Source: Holophagales bacterium (GTDB lineage: Bacteria; Acidobacteriota; Thermoanaerobaculia; Multivoradales; JAGPDF01). Taken from it: a stretch of DNA of 64,000 nucleotides. The position numbers and the translations under genes are program-made. Shown here piece by piece: positions 25,307 to 34,048 of the stretch; the stretch's first letter is position 1; every line of letters starts with the position of its first letter. The notes under the pieces are model-generated. The model made no database searches, had not been told where the DNA came from, and saw nothing but the letters and a program-made list of their open reading frames with translations. The stretch covers positions 496,001-560,000 of the forward strand of contig CP064972.1 of the NCBI GenBank assembly GCA_016699405.1, given 5' to 3'.

Positions 25307-26656
25307 TCAGAAGATGAAACCGATCGACACCAGGAGGGCATCCTCCTCGCCGTAGACGAGCGCGCGCGCCGGCGCGCGCCGCCACTCGCGATCGACCTTC
25401 AGCACCCACGCATGGGCCGGTCGATAGTTCAGGCCGAGCGTCCAGCGGCTCTCGCGATTCGTCTCCCAGCGCTCCGCCAACGGTCCCGTCAGGTCGATCC
25501 GATCGTACTGCCCGACGAGCGAGAGCCGGGCTTCCGGGAAGAGCTTGCCGTGAGCGCCGCGGCGCACGAGCTGGTTGCCCACATCCACGGACGCCCGCAC
25601 GTACCAGCCGGCGAGGTCCGCCGTTCGACCCCCGGGCTGGCGCGCCGCGAAGCGGTCGTACTCGCCCGTGAGACGCAACGGACCGCTGGCGACCTGCGCA
25701 TCCACCGCCCAGCCCGAGAGCGGCAGCCGTCCCGCGTCGTCGTAGCGACCGCGATAGCCGCTCAGTCCCAGCTCGAACCCGGCGCCCCGCTTCCAGGCGA
25801 CGCGGCCGGCGAGCGCCTTGTCGTTGTTGTTGTCGGCGCCGAACGGCTGGCGCGCCGCGCGCGTGCCGAGCGCCGTCACGTCGGCATCGAGACCCGCGAC
25901 GACCACGGTGTCGTAGCGCATCGACCATTCGCCACCCAGGAGCACCGAGCCCGACAGGCCGAGCCCGTTGTCCGTCCAGTCCGAAGGCGCCACCGCGTAG
26001 GAGACGAGCGGCTTCGAGATGACGTCGCGGCTCGGCGCATAGTGATCGACGTTGACGTTGCCGAAGGGCACGAGCAGCGCGCCGGCGCGCAGGCTCGCCC
26101 AGCTCGCCAGGCGATAGCTCGCCCAGGCCTGTTCGAGCAGGACCTCGCCTCCCCGCTCCCCGCCGACGGCCGCCGCTCGCTCGAACTCGACCTCGGCGAA
26201 CAGGCTCAGACGGGGATGCGGTTGGGAGGACAGCACGAGCTCGAACGACTCAGCGTCGAAGGTCGAATCGGCACGGGTCGTGTCCTCGGCAACGAAAGCC
26301 CCATAGGTCGTCAGGTGGATCGCCCGCCCTTCGGACTGCTGAAGCGCCTCGAGCGTCTCGGCGTCACCGGCCTGCGCCTCGGCGACGGCGCCGAGCCGGG
26401 ACTCGACGTTCGCCAGGACGCTTCCCAGCCGGCCGAGATTCGCCTCCGCGGCGGCGAGCCGCGCCTCGAGAGCCGCCGACCCCGCCGCCCGGATGGCGGC
26501 GAGCTCGGCCGCGAGCGCCGCGAGGTCGCGACGCAAGGCCTGCACCTCGGCGGCCAGGGCATCCTTCTCCGGATCGGGCTTCGCCGGCGCCACGGCCGCG
26601 ACGGCCGTCGTCGCCAGCAGGAGGCCGGCCAGAAGGAGACAGGACAGCGTTCTCAT
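25307..26656 (-). CDS. Porin-like outer-membrane protein with N-terminal coiled coil
   Basis: A 449-residue protein with signal peptide (LSCLLLAGLLLATTAVAAV), a long heptad-rich segment at about 30-100 (DALAAEVQALRRDLAALAAELAAIRA, LEARLAAAEANLGRLGSVLANVE) and a beta-barrel domain from about 110 to the C-terminus with alternating aromatic strands, ending SIGFIF. The pattern is that of Acidobacteriota/proteobacterial porins with a periplasmic coiled coil or phosphate-selective porin-like barrels. Its ATG overlaps the stop of the kinase gene by ATGA (26653-26656). It would permit diffusion of small solutes; selectivity is unknown. Confidence 0.78.
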   Translation of the reverse strand: MRTLSCLLLAGLLLATTAVAAVAPAKPDPEKDALAAEVQALRRDLAALAAELAAIRAAGSAALEARLAAAEANLGRLGSVLANVESRLGAVAEAQAGDAETLEALQQSEGRAIHLTTYGAFVAEDTTRADSTFDAESFELVLSSQPHPRLSLFAEVEFERAAAVGGERGGEVLLEQAWASYRLASWASLRAGALLVPFGNVNVDHYAPSRDVISKPLVSYAVAPSDWTDNGLGLSGSVLLGGEWSMRYDTVVVAGLDADVTALGTRAARQPFGADNNNDKALAGRVAWKRGAGFELGLSGYRGRYDDAGRLPLSGWAVDAQVASGPLRLTGEYDRFAARQPGGRTADLAGWYVRASVDVGNQLVRRGAHGKLFPEARLSLVGQYDRIDLTGPLAERWETNRESRWTLGLNYRPAHAWVLKVDREWRRAPARALVYGEEDALLVSIGFIF

Positions 26657-28296
26657 AGGTCCACCTCGAAGGAGAGCTGATTGCTGGTGGCACCGGACGC
26701 GTCGATCAGCAGGAACGAGTAGGTTCCGATCGGCGCGTCCTCCTCGACGAGCAGCGAGAGCACGAGCTCGGAGGAGGAGGCCGGTGACGTCCGCAGCAGG
26801 CGGATCTGCGACACGGCGCGACCGCCGTGCCGAAAGCTCGGCACCCACGAGGATCCCAGGCCCTCGCCACGGACCCGCATCGTCGCCGCGTCGCCGCGTC
26901 GCAATGTGCTCGGCGTGATGGCGAGCAGACGGGGTACGATCCGGACCTCGGGCACCAACGGGATGGCGGTCGGCGTCGGTTCGGTGGCGACGACCGCGGA
27001 CGGCGCCGGCGCCGGGAGGAGCGGGAACGGGGCGCTCTCGGCCGGCCGCTCCTGGGTGACAGCGCTCGCCCCAGGGGCCGGCGGTGCGACGACCGTGGTT
27101 CCCGGCTCGTCCCGGCCCGAGGTCCGAGACGGGTGGCCCGCTCCCCCGGACTCCGGCTCCTCGAGGCGCGGCGCGGCGTGCTCCGTCGTCCTCGGTCGCT
27201 GCGCCTCGGCGGGCAGCGGGGTCGCCGTCGGCTGCGCCCGGGTCGCCGGTTCGAGCCTCGGTGACGAAGCACCGCTCGACTCGACCGCCGGGACCGTCGC
27301 TGGATCGATCCGTGGTGCGACCGGTCCGCTCCCACCCGGCCGATCCGGCCACCCCAGCCACACAACGAGGGCGAGCACCGCCACGGCCGTGCCGGCAAGA
27401 CCGATCCGCCAGGTCGGCGGCCGACTCGGCGGAGGCGTCGCCTCGAGGCGCCGCGTCGGTGCCGCGTGGGTCGCCACCGGCCGAGGGAGCGCCGCCGAAT
27501 CGGCCGGGGCCTCCAGGGCGGCGAGCAGCGGCTCGACGCCGGCCGGACGCGCCGCCGGCTCCTTGGCGAGGCACGCCATGATCGCCGCGGCAACCTCGGG
27601 GCTCGCGCCGCAATCGGCGGCCAGAGGAGGCGGCTCGACCTCGACGACGCGGCGCAGGCACGCGGCGACCGTGTCGGCACGAAACGGATTGCGCCCGCCG
27701 AAGATCTCGTAGGCGACCAGGCCGAGCGAGTAGAGATCCGAGCGAACCGAGAAGCTCTCGCCGGCGAGCAGCTCCGGGGCGAGGTATTCGGGCGTCCCCA
27801 GCACGATCCCGGTCGCGGTGTGCCGCGTGTCACCGCTCCGCGCGATGCCGAAATCGAGGAGCTTGGCCTCGCCGTCCGGGCGCACCAGAACGTTCGAGGG
27901 CTTGAGGTCGCGGTGGAGGACCCCGCGTTCGTGCCCATAGGCCACGGCCCGACAGAGGCCGGCGATGACGCGGCGGCGGGCTCCCGGAGGACGATCCCCG
28001 GCAGAGGCGAGGAGCCAGTGGTCGAGCTGCTCGCCCTCGACCAACTCCATGACCAGATAGGGAAGCTCGCCGACGAATCCGAAATCGTGCAACAGGACGA
28101 TGTTGGGATGGGAGAGCGCGCCGATCGTGCGCGCCTCCTGCAGGAAGCGCTCGGGCCCCTCGTCGACCTGCGGACGCATCACCTTGATCGCCACGCGGCG
28201 CGCGATGTACGGGTCCTCGGCGAGATAGACCGCCCCCATCGCTCCTCGGCCGAGCTCGCCCAGCACGCGGTACTTGCCGATCTCGGTCAACGCCAC
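26653..28296 (-). CDS. Transmembrane Ser/Thr protein kinase with extracytoplasmic domain
   Basis: A 547-residue eukaryotic-type kinase. GTG at 28296 is chosen for GGGAG 8 bases upstream and because the kinase fold begins at once (IGKYRVLGELGRGAMGAVYLAED). Visible motifs: P-loop GRGAMGAVYLA, VAIKV lysine, HRDLKPSNVL catalytic loop, DFGIA, GTPEYLAPE activation segment. One membrane segment (WRIGLAGTAVAVLALVVWLGW, about 295-316) is followed by a Pro/Thr-rich spacer and a beta-rich domain ITPSTLRRGDAATMRVRGEGL resembling a TIG/IPT fold on the outside. The stop overlaps the porin start, so sensor kinase and porin are made together. It may sense envelope state; targets unknown. Confidence 0.9.
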   Translation of the reverse strand: MALTEIGKYRVLGELGRGAMGAVYLAEDPYIARRVAIKVMRPQVDEGPERFLQEARTIGALSHPNIVLLHDFGFVGELPYLVMELVEGEQLDHWLLASAGDRPPGARRRVIAGLCRAVAYGHERGVLHRDLKPSNVLVRPDGEAKLLDFGIARSGDTRHTATGIVLGTPEYLAPELLAGESFSVRSDLYSLGLVAYEIFGGRNPFRADTVAACLRRVVEVEPPPLAADCGASPEVAAAIMACLAKEPAARPAGVEPLLAALEAPADSAALPRPVATHAAPTRRLEATPPPSRPPTWRIGLAGTAVAVLALVVWLGWPDRPGGSGPVAPRIDPATVPAVESSGASSPRLEPATRAQPTATPLPAEAQRPRTTEHAAPRLEEPESGGAGHPSRTSGRDEPGTTVVAPPAPGASAVTQERPAESAPFPLLPAPAPSAVVATEPTPTAIPLVPEVRIVPRLLAITPSTLRRGDAATMRVRGEGLGSSWVPSFRHGGRAVSQIRLLRTSPASSSELVLSLLVEEDAPIGTYSFLLIDASGATSNQLSFEVDL

Positions 28297-28493
28297 GTCA
28301 CCAGCTCCCGTTTCCCCCGACCCGCCCCCAGGGCAGACGAACGATGTTCTCACGACCCGCGCGACCGTCGCATCCGCGCGGATCCGGCGCCCCGCCGCGG
28401 GCGCCGCGATAGTCTGGACCGGAGATCGCTCGTGCCTCCCCGACCTCACTGCCGCGCCGCCCGCTCCTCCTCCCTTCCGGAGGAGGCCGCCGC

Positions 28494-29591
28494 GTGAGCA
28501 CCGCTCGCCTCGCCGCCTTCGTCTCGCCGCACGGCTTCGGACACGCGGCCCGCACCTGCGCCGTCATCGAGGCACTGGCGCGACGACAGCCGTCGCTCGA
28601 AGTGGACCTCTACACCACCGTCCCCGAGTGGTTCTTCACCGAGTCGATCTCCGTGCCGTTCGCGCGCTTCCCGCTGGCCTGCGACGTCGGGCTCGCGCAG
28701 CGCAGCGCCCTCGACGAGGATCCCGGGGCGACGGCCTCGGCACTCGAGCGGCTCTGGCCACCGGCACCCGCGCTCCTCGCGGAGCTGGCGACCCAGCTGC
28801 GGCGCCGCAGCACGCGGCTCGTGCTCTGCGACATGGCGGCGCTCGGCGTGGCGGCGGCACGTCACGCCGGGTTGCCGGCAGCCCTGGTCGAGAATTTCAC
28901 CTGGAGCTTCATCTACCACGGCTACCGCGACGAGGAGCCGCGTCTCGCGGGGTTCAGCGCCGCCTTCGACGCCGAGCTGGCGACCGCGGCTTGGCGATTC
29001 CGCGTCGAGCCCTCCTGCGGCGAAGGGGCGGGGGTAGCCGTTCCACCCGTCGCCCGCCAGGCGCGCGCCACGCGGGAGGCGGTCCGGGCGCGGCTCGGCG
29101 TCGCACCCGATCGGCCGATGGTGCTCGTCAGCATGGGCGGCATCCCGTGGAGCTTCGCGGCCGACTCGCTCGCTGCCGCCCGCACGACGGCGCCAGGAGC
29201 TTCCCCGCTCTTCGTCGTTCCCGGTGGTGCCGACGTGGAGCGTCGCGACGGCGACCTGTTGCTCCTCCCCCACCACTCGCCGATCCATCATCCCGACCTG
29301 GTCGCCGCCGCGGACGCCCTGGTCGGCAAGCTGGGCTATTCGACGGTGGCGGAGGCCGCACGCGCCGGGACACGCTTCGCCTACCTGCCGCGTCCGCGCT
29401 TTCGCGAATCGCCGGTGCTCGCGGCCTGGCTCTCGGCGCGGCTGCCGACCGTGGAGCTCCCCCCGACCGCCCTGGCCGACGGGAGCTGGGCGGCTCCGCT
29501 CGCCGACCTACTCGCCCGAGGCGCCGGTCAGCCCACGCTGGCCGACGGCGCCGAGACGATCGCCGCCGCGCTCGCTGCCACCTTCGAGTGA
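28494..29591 (+). CDS. GT-B-fold glycosyltransferase-like protein
   Basis: A 365-residue cytoplasmic protein beginning at GTG with AGGAGG upstream. It starts FVSPHGFGHAARTCAVIEAL, the nucleotide-sugar glycosyltransferase N-terminal loop seen in MurG/UGT-like enzymes and in the N-terminal half of plant L-arabinokinase. The second Rossmann half contains MVLVSMGGIPWSF, HHPDLVAAADALVGKLGYSTVAEAA (GT-B donor-site glycine/glutamate region) and TRFAYLPRPRFRESP. Donor and acceptor are unknown. It is convergent with the DinB-like gene 9 bases away and divergent from the kinase-porin pair. Confidence 0.75.
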   Translation: MSTARLAAFVSPHGFGHAARTCAVIEALARRQPSLEVDLYTTVPEWFFTESISVPFARFPLACDVGLAQRSALDEDPGATASALERLWPPAPALLAELATQLRRRSTRLVLCDMAALGVAAARHAGLPAALVENFTWSFIYHGYRDEEPRLAGFSAAFDAELATAAWRFRVEPSCGEGAGVAVPPVARQARATREAVRARLGVAPDRPMVLVSMGGIPWSFAADSLAAARTTAPGASPLFVVPGGADVERRDGDLLLLPHHSPIHHPDLVAAADALVGKLGYSTVAEAARAGTRFAYLPRPRFRESPVLAAWLSARLPTVELPPTALADGSWAAPLADLLARGAGQPTLADGAETIAAALAATFE

Positions 29592-29600
29592 TCTTGCGGT

Positions 29601-30134
29601 TCAGCGCCAGCCGAGCCGGCCGGCAAGCTCGGTGACGTGCGCCACGTGGTGGCGCCCGTGCCAGGCGTAGAGGGCGATCAGCCGATCGAGGGACATCGGC
29701 CCGCGCTCGGGATGGCGCAGCGAGCGCGCGAAGGCACCTTCCGGTTGCGCGCGGAGGCAGGCCACCCAACGCTCGTGAAGGGCCGCGAGGAGCACGAGCG
29801 AGGGCTCCACCGGGGCCGACCGCGCGTCCGCGAGCTCGGCCCAGAGCTTCTCGTCGTAGACCCGGATCGTCGGCTCCTCTTCGGTGAGCGCCAGTCGGGT
29901 GCGACAGTAGGCGTTCAGGTGGCTGTCGGCGAGGTGGTGCACGACCTGCCGCACCGTCCAACCGCCGTCGCGGTAGGGCGTGTCGAGCTGCGCGGAGGAG
30001 AGCCCGTCGACCGCAGCGCGGATCTCCGCGGGGTGTGCCGCGAGGGCGTCGATCGCCGCGCCGCGGGTGGCGGCGTCGATCGGTTCCGGCGGAGCGAAGC
30101 GGCCGATGGGATAACGCGGATCCGGGACATTCAT
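29601..30134 (-). CDS. DinB/YfiT-family putative metal-dependent hydrolase or thiol transferase
   Basis: A 177-residue four-helix-bundle protein of the DinB superfamily. The opening DPRYPIGRFAPPEPI is the distinctive YfiT signature, followed by GGWTVRQVVHHLADSHLNAY and the C-terminal LYAWHGRHHVAHV, which supply the three metal-binding histidines of the bundle. Bacillus YfiT (BstA) is a bacillithiol S-transferase; in an organism without that thiol the cofactor may differ. GGAG lies 7 bases before the ATG. Confidence 0.85.
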   Translation of the reverse strand: MNVPDPRYPIGRFAPPEPIDAATRGAAIDALAAHPAEIRAAVDGLSSAQLDTPYRDGGWTVRQVVHHLADSHLNAYCRTRLALTEEEPTIRVYDEKLWAELADARSAPVEPSLVLLAALHERWVACLRAQPEGAFARSLRHPERGPMSLDRLIALYAWHGRHHVAHVTELAGRLGWR

Positions 30135-30180
30135 CGTCGATCTCCAGGGCGAGGTCGTGGACGTCGAGAGCGAGCGACCG

Positions 30181-30969
30181 CTACATCAGGCGCATCAGCC
30201 CGAGGACGATCTCGAGCACGATGAGCAGGACGATCGCCACCTCGAGCAGCTCGAGCCGGCGATCACGGGTCGCGTCGAGCAGCAGCTCGAGGGATTCCTG
30301 CACGGCGCGCAACTTGATCTCCAGCGCGTCGAAACGGTCGCCGAGGTCGAACTCGTCGCGCAGGTCGGCGTAGATGCGGTCCATCGCCGGGTCGTCCCAG
30401 ACGGCGTCGGGCTTGTCGAGCAGGTGGAGCACGGTGAGCACCTCGCTCCGCGTGCCGACCGCCTCGCCGATGAAGCGGTGCAACGGCCGCATGCGCAGCG
30501 GCACGCGGCCGTCCCGTTCGAGCCCGGCGACGAGCTCGCCGGTGCGGGCGAAGAGCTGGTCGACGATCCGCTCGTAGTACTCCATCGCCGCGCTCTGGGC
30601 GACGATCAGCGCGACGACGCCGGCGCGCTCGACGCTCAGCGTGTCGAGCTCGAGCGCCCCGGCGGCCACGGCGATGCGCGCCTCCGGCGAGACACGGACG
30701 GCGAAGTCCTCGCGCACCACGTCGCTGCCGCGCCCGCGCCGTGCCACCGGCAGTCGCGCCAGCACCGCGTCGCGCGTGTCGCGGCTGGCGTCGGCGAAGG
30801 CGACCGCGCCGAACGGGTAGAAGAAGGCCGTGCCGCCGCCGTCGAGATCGAGGCGCAGGCCCTCGACCGCGCTGCAGGCGGCCGGGAAGAGCCTGGCGAT
30901 GTCGCGCAAGGCGAAATCGTCGGCGAAAGCGACCGCGTCGAAACGGTGGGTCGCGATGTCGGAGCTCAT
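30181..30969 (-). CDS. RMND1/DUF155 (YagE)-family protein
   Basis: A 262-residue protein with the DUF155 pattern: an N-terminal region with AFFYPFGAVAFAD, a middle EARIAVAAGALELDTLSVERAGVVALIVAQSAAMEYYERIVDQL, then LRDEFDLGDRFDALEIKLRAVQESLELLLDATRDRRLELLEVAIVLLIVLEIVLGL, ending in a C-terminal membrane segment. This matches the conserved family related to mitochondrial RMND1, whose bacterial function is not known. No strong ribosome site precedes the start. Confidence 0.88.
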   Translation of the reverse strand: MSSDIATHRFDAVAFADDFALRDIARLFPAACSAVEGLRLDLDGGGTAFFYPFGAVAFADASRDTRDAVLARLPVARRGRGSDVVREDFAVRVSPEARIAVAAGALELDTLSVERAGVVALIVAQSAAMEYYERIVDQLFARTGELVAGLERDGRVPLRMRPLHRFIGEAVGTRSEVLTVLHLLDKPDAVWDDPAMDRIYADLRDEFDLGDRFDALEIKLRAVQESLELLLDATRDRRLELLEVAIVLLIVLEIVLGLMRLM

Positions 30970-31064
30970 GGGAGAAGCCTACCCGACTCCGCGCTCGCCC
31001 CCGCGACCGCCGTACCGGAGGGAGATCGAGCGAAGCAAACGGCTCTCGACGGGCGCCCTCGCGG

Positions 31065-32096
31065 TCAGTCGCCCCCGAGCTTCGCCCAGGTCTCGGCGGC
31101 AAACTCACGCATCGGCAGCCATCGTTCGAAGAGGTCGTTGCGCCGGAGGTGGTCGAAGGCGGACTCGAAGCGGCCCGACCCGCCCTCCTGGTCGACGAGC
31201 GACTGCACGAAGTCGACGAACCGCCGTCGATCGCGCGCCAGGCGCGCCAGGGCCCGGGCCCGCACCCACTCGCGCGGCAGCCCGAGTCGCTGCATCGCCG
31301 CGACGCCGTCGCGCACCGCCTCCGCTTCCGGCGGCACGAGTCGCCAGCTCGCCTCATCGAAGTGGTGGTCGCGCCCTCCACGACACGGAGTGGCGACGAT
31401 CGGCAGGCCGGCGAGCTGGTACTCCATGGCGACGCGCATCGCCCCTTCGCGCGGCGAGAGGCAGAGGCCGACCGCCGAGCGCGCGTAGGCCTGGTTGACC
31501 TCCGCCGGGGTCAGCCGCTGGCAGCCCTGCTCGGTGAGCCGGTTGAGGAGGCGCGCCTGCGGGGCCAACCGGACGAGCGCTTGCCACGCCGCGTGGAACG
31601 CCTCGACGCTCTGTTCGCCGGGATCGCGATAGGCGATGAAGGCGACCCGCCCCACGCTCGCCGCGAGCTCGTTGCGCTTCTCCGGTGAGAGCCGTCCGTT
31701 GTAGACGGCGTCGAACTCCCGCGGCGCGGCGAGCGGGCGGTAGATCTCTTCACGCAGGAAAAGGTTCTGGTTGTGGGTGTGGGCGGAGAGGCCGAGCGCC
31801 CGGAGCGTCGCGGTCTCCTCGTCGATGTTGCAGATCCATTCGAAGCGGTGCTGGGGATGGGCGGCGACGAACGGCAGGGCGTCGTCGGCAAGCTCGCGGG
31901 CGTCGGCCTCGTCGGCGACACTCCCCTTGGCGATCAGCAGGAAGACGAGCCGGCGGCGGCGGAAGAGCGGAGCGAGCACCGAAGCGCTGCCGAAGCGAAA
32001 GAGGCGCCCGGTCCAGCCGAGGACGATCGGCGGGTCGGCGTGGATCAGGTTGGCGTAGTTGCTGCCCGGGGCGATGGAGGAGAAGTCAGGGGTCAC
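31065..32096 (-). CDS. Glycosyltransferase family 1/4-type protein
   Basis: A 343-residue protein from GTG at 32096, with GGAG 6 bases upstream; the open frame extends through the SLC13 gene antiparallel frame and is not used. The second half has the GT-B donor-binding pattern: QAYARSAVGLCLSPREGAMRVAMEYQLAGLPIVATPCRGGRDHHFD, with the characteristic E-x7-E spacing. The N-terminal half (VLGWTGRLFRFGSASVLAPLF...) is not recognisable. It starts 23 bases after the SLC13 stop, likely co-transcribed. Acceptor unknown; a surface polysaccharide is a reasonable guess. Confidence 0.78.
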   Translation of the reverse strand: MTPDFSSIAPGSNYANLIHADPPIVLGWTGRLFRFGSASVLAPLFRRRRLVFLLIAKGSVADEADARELADDALPFVAAHPQHRFEWICNIDEETATLRALGLSAHTHNQNLFLREEIYRPLAAPREFDAVYNGRLSPEKRNELAASVGRVAFIAYRDPGEQSVEAFHAAWQALVRLAPQARLLNRLTEQGCQRLTPAEVNQAYARSAVGLCLSPREGAMRVAMEYQLAGLPIVATPCRGGRDHHFDEASWRLVPPEAEAVRDGVAAMQRLGLPREWVRARALARLARDRRRFVDFVQSLVDQEGGSGRFESAFDHLRRNDLFERWLPMREFAAETWAKLGGD

Positions 32097-32119
32097 GGGC
32101 TTCTCCGAGTCCGGACGAG

Positions 32120-33925
32120 CTAGAGCTTCCAGAGAAGGGGCAGGGCGAGGAGCACGACGACCAGGCAGACCAGGGTGAGCCCGAGACCGACGCGCAGGAA
32201 GTCGCGCGGCGTGTAGCCACCCGGCCCCATCACCAGGACGTTGACCGGATGGGCAACCGGCGTGAGGAAGGCCGTCGAGCAGGCGATCGCCACGACGAGC
32301 GCCACGGCCCGCGGGTCGACGCCGAGCGCCGCGGCCGTACTGATGGCGATCGGCGCCGCGACCAGGGCCGCGACCTGCCCACCGACGATCTGGGTCAACG
32401 CGGTCGTCGCCAGGAAGAGGGCGGCGACGAGCGGAAGCGGGCCGCTGCCCGCGAGGCCTCCCGAGAGCACCGCCCCGAGATCGCGGGCGAGGCCGGTGGC
32501 GACCAGCGCCGTGCCGAGCGGCACGAGTCCGGCGATGATGAGCAAGGTCTTCCACTCGACCGCGCGGTAGACGTCGTCCATGCCGAGGCAGCCGAGCAGC
32601 ACCATCGCCGCCGCTCCGGCGAGCATCGCCTCGCTCGCCGCGAGAACGCCGAACGCCGACAGGGCGAGCAGCGCGACAGTCAGCAGGGCCGCGAGCCAGC
32701 GGGTCCGCCGGCGACTCTCGTCGCGGCGTGGGGGGGCCTGGAGGACGATGAAGTCGGCGTCGCCGGCGAGAAGGCGCGCCTGCTCCTCGGTGCCGACCAT
32801 CAGCAAGGCATCGCCCGGACGCAGCGGAAAGTCGCCGACGTCGGTGCGGAAGCTGCGCCCCTCGCGCCAGAGGGCAAGCGCCGTGAGACCGAACTTGCTG
32901 CGGAACGAGAGCTCCTTGAGCGTCCGACCGAGGGCACCGGAGCGCGGCGCGACCAGCGCTTCGGTCAGGCGCACCGGCAAGCCGCGCGCCGAGAGCCCCC
33001 GCGGGTCGCCCTCGCGGCCGATTACCGCTCCGTCGAGCTCGAGCTGTCGCACTCGCTCTTCGCGCCCGAGGACGAGCAGGATGTCGCCGCCTTCGAGCCG
33101 CTCGGCAGGCTCCGGCGTCAGGCGCGCTTCGCGGTCGCGGACGATCGCCAGCACGGTGACTCCCAGCCGCGTGCCGATCCCCGAGTCGGCGAGTGGCCGG
33201 CCGACCAGCGGTGAGGTCGGCAGCAGGCGCACCTCCCACAGACGCTCGGCGAGCTGGTAGGTCGCCATGAGATCGGCCCGGGCGAGCGCCGACCCGGCGA
33301 GCGACCGCCGGTTCGGCAGCAGGCGCATCCCCAGGGTGAGCAGGTAGAGCCCGCCGGCGAGCGTCAGCAACGCGCCGAGCGGCAGGAAGTCGAGTAGCGA
33401 GAGCGGCCGCTGCCCCTGGGCGATGAGGCTGCCGTTGACGATCAGGTTGGCCGTGGTGAGCAGCGTCGCCATGCCGCCGAGCAGCGTGCCGAAGGCGAGC
33501 GGCATGAGGACGCGCGACTCCCGCACGCCGGCACCGCGCGCCGCCCCGACCGCCGCCGGCAGCAAGACGGCGACCACCGCAATGTTGTTCATCCCCAGCG
33601 AGAGGAGGGCCGAGGCGGCGAAGAAGACCAGCGCCATCCGCCGTTCGTTGCCACCGCTCAGGCGCTCGAGCGAACGGGCGAGACGCTCGACGACGCCGGT
33701 CCGTTCGAGCGCTCCGGTGATGACGAAGAGCGCCGCGATCGTCACCACCGCCGGATTGCTGAAGCCGGCGAGGATCTGCGGCAGCGGCACGATGCGCGCC
33801 AGCGCCATCGCCGCGAGCACCGAGAGCGCCACGAGGTCGGCACGGACGCGGCTCGCCAGCAGCGCGAGGACGGCGCCGGTGAGGATGGCGAGCAGGGCGA
33901 GCTCGTTGCCGGAAAGGTGAGGCAT
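32120..33925 (-). CDS. SLC13/DASS-family anion permease with RCK-C (TrkA-C) domains
   Basis: A 601-residue membrane protein: five to six membrane segments at the N-terminus (LLAILTGAVLALLASRV, NPAVVTIAALFVITGALERTG), two central cytoplasmic RCK-C modules at about 210-385 (VRLLPTSPLVGRPLADSGIGTRLGV, LVAPRSGALGRTLKELSFRSKFGLTALAL), then further membrane segments with GLVPLGTALVATGLA and ACSTAFLTPVAHPVNVLVMGPGGY. The last motif is the cation/substrate region of CitT/SLC13 permeases; the RCK insertion marks the subfamily of sulfate or dicarboxylate importers such as Synechocystis SLT proteins. Substrate not determinable. Confidence 0.9.
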   Translation of the reverse strand: MPHLSGNELALLAILTGAVLALLASRVRADLVALSVLAAMALARIVPLPQILAGFSNPAVVTIAALFVITGALERTGVVERLARSLERLSGGNERRMALVFFAASALLSLGMNNIAVVAVLLPAAVGAARGAGVRESRVLMPLAFGTLLGGMATLLTTANLIVNGSLIAQGQRPLSLLDFLPLGALLTLAGGLYLLTLGMRLLPNRRSLAGSALARADLMATYQLAERLWEVRLLPTSPLVGRPLADSGIGTRLGVTVLAIVRDREARLTPEPAERLEGGDILLVLGREERVRQLELDGAVIGREGDPRGLSARGLPVRLTEALVAPRSGALGRTLKELSFRSKFGLTALALWREGRSFRTDVGDFPLRPGDALLMVGTEEQARLLAGDADFIVLQAPPRRDESRRRTRWLAALLTVALLALSAFGVLAASEAMLAGAAAMVLLGCLGMDDVYRAVEWKTLLIIAGLVPLGTALVATGLARDLGAVLSGGLAGSGPLPLVAALFLATTALTQIVGGQVAALVAAPIAISTAAALGVDPRAVALVVAIACSTAFLTPVAHPVNVLVMGPGGYTPRDFLRVGLGLTLVCLVVVLLALPLLWKL

Positions 33926-33997
33926 CAGGGCGTCCGGAGAGAAACGCTAGCAGACTGCGCCGCGGGCACCTGCCTGGCCCTCTCGGCGAAAAGCAAC

Positions 33998-34025
33998 GGG
34001 CCCCCTCTCCGCAGAGAAGGGGCCC
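33998..34025 (-). terminator. Rho-independent terminator after the IPTL-CTERM gene
   Basis: On the minus strand, GGGCCCCTTCTC-TGCG-GAGAGGGGGCCC forms a 12-bp stem with one mismatch about 24 bases after the stop codon at 34049, followed by a short T-rich run (GTTGCTTTTC). It would end transcription of the 34.0-35.8 kb gene before the SLC13 gene. Confidence 0.75.
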
Positions 34026-34048
34026 GGGGAACAGCGTTCGACTCGTCG

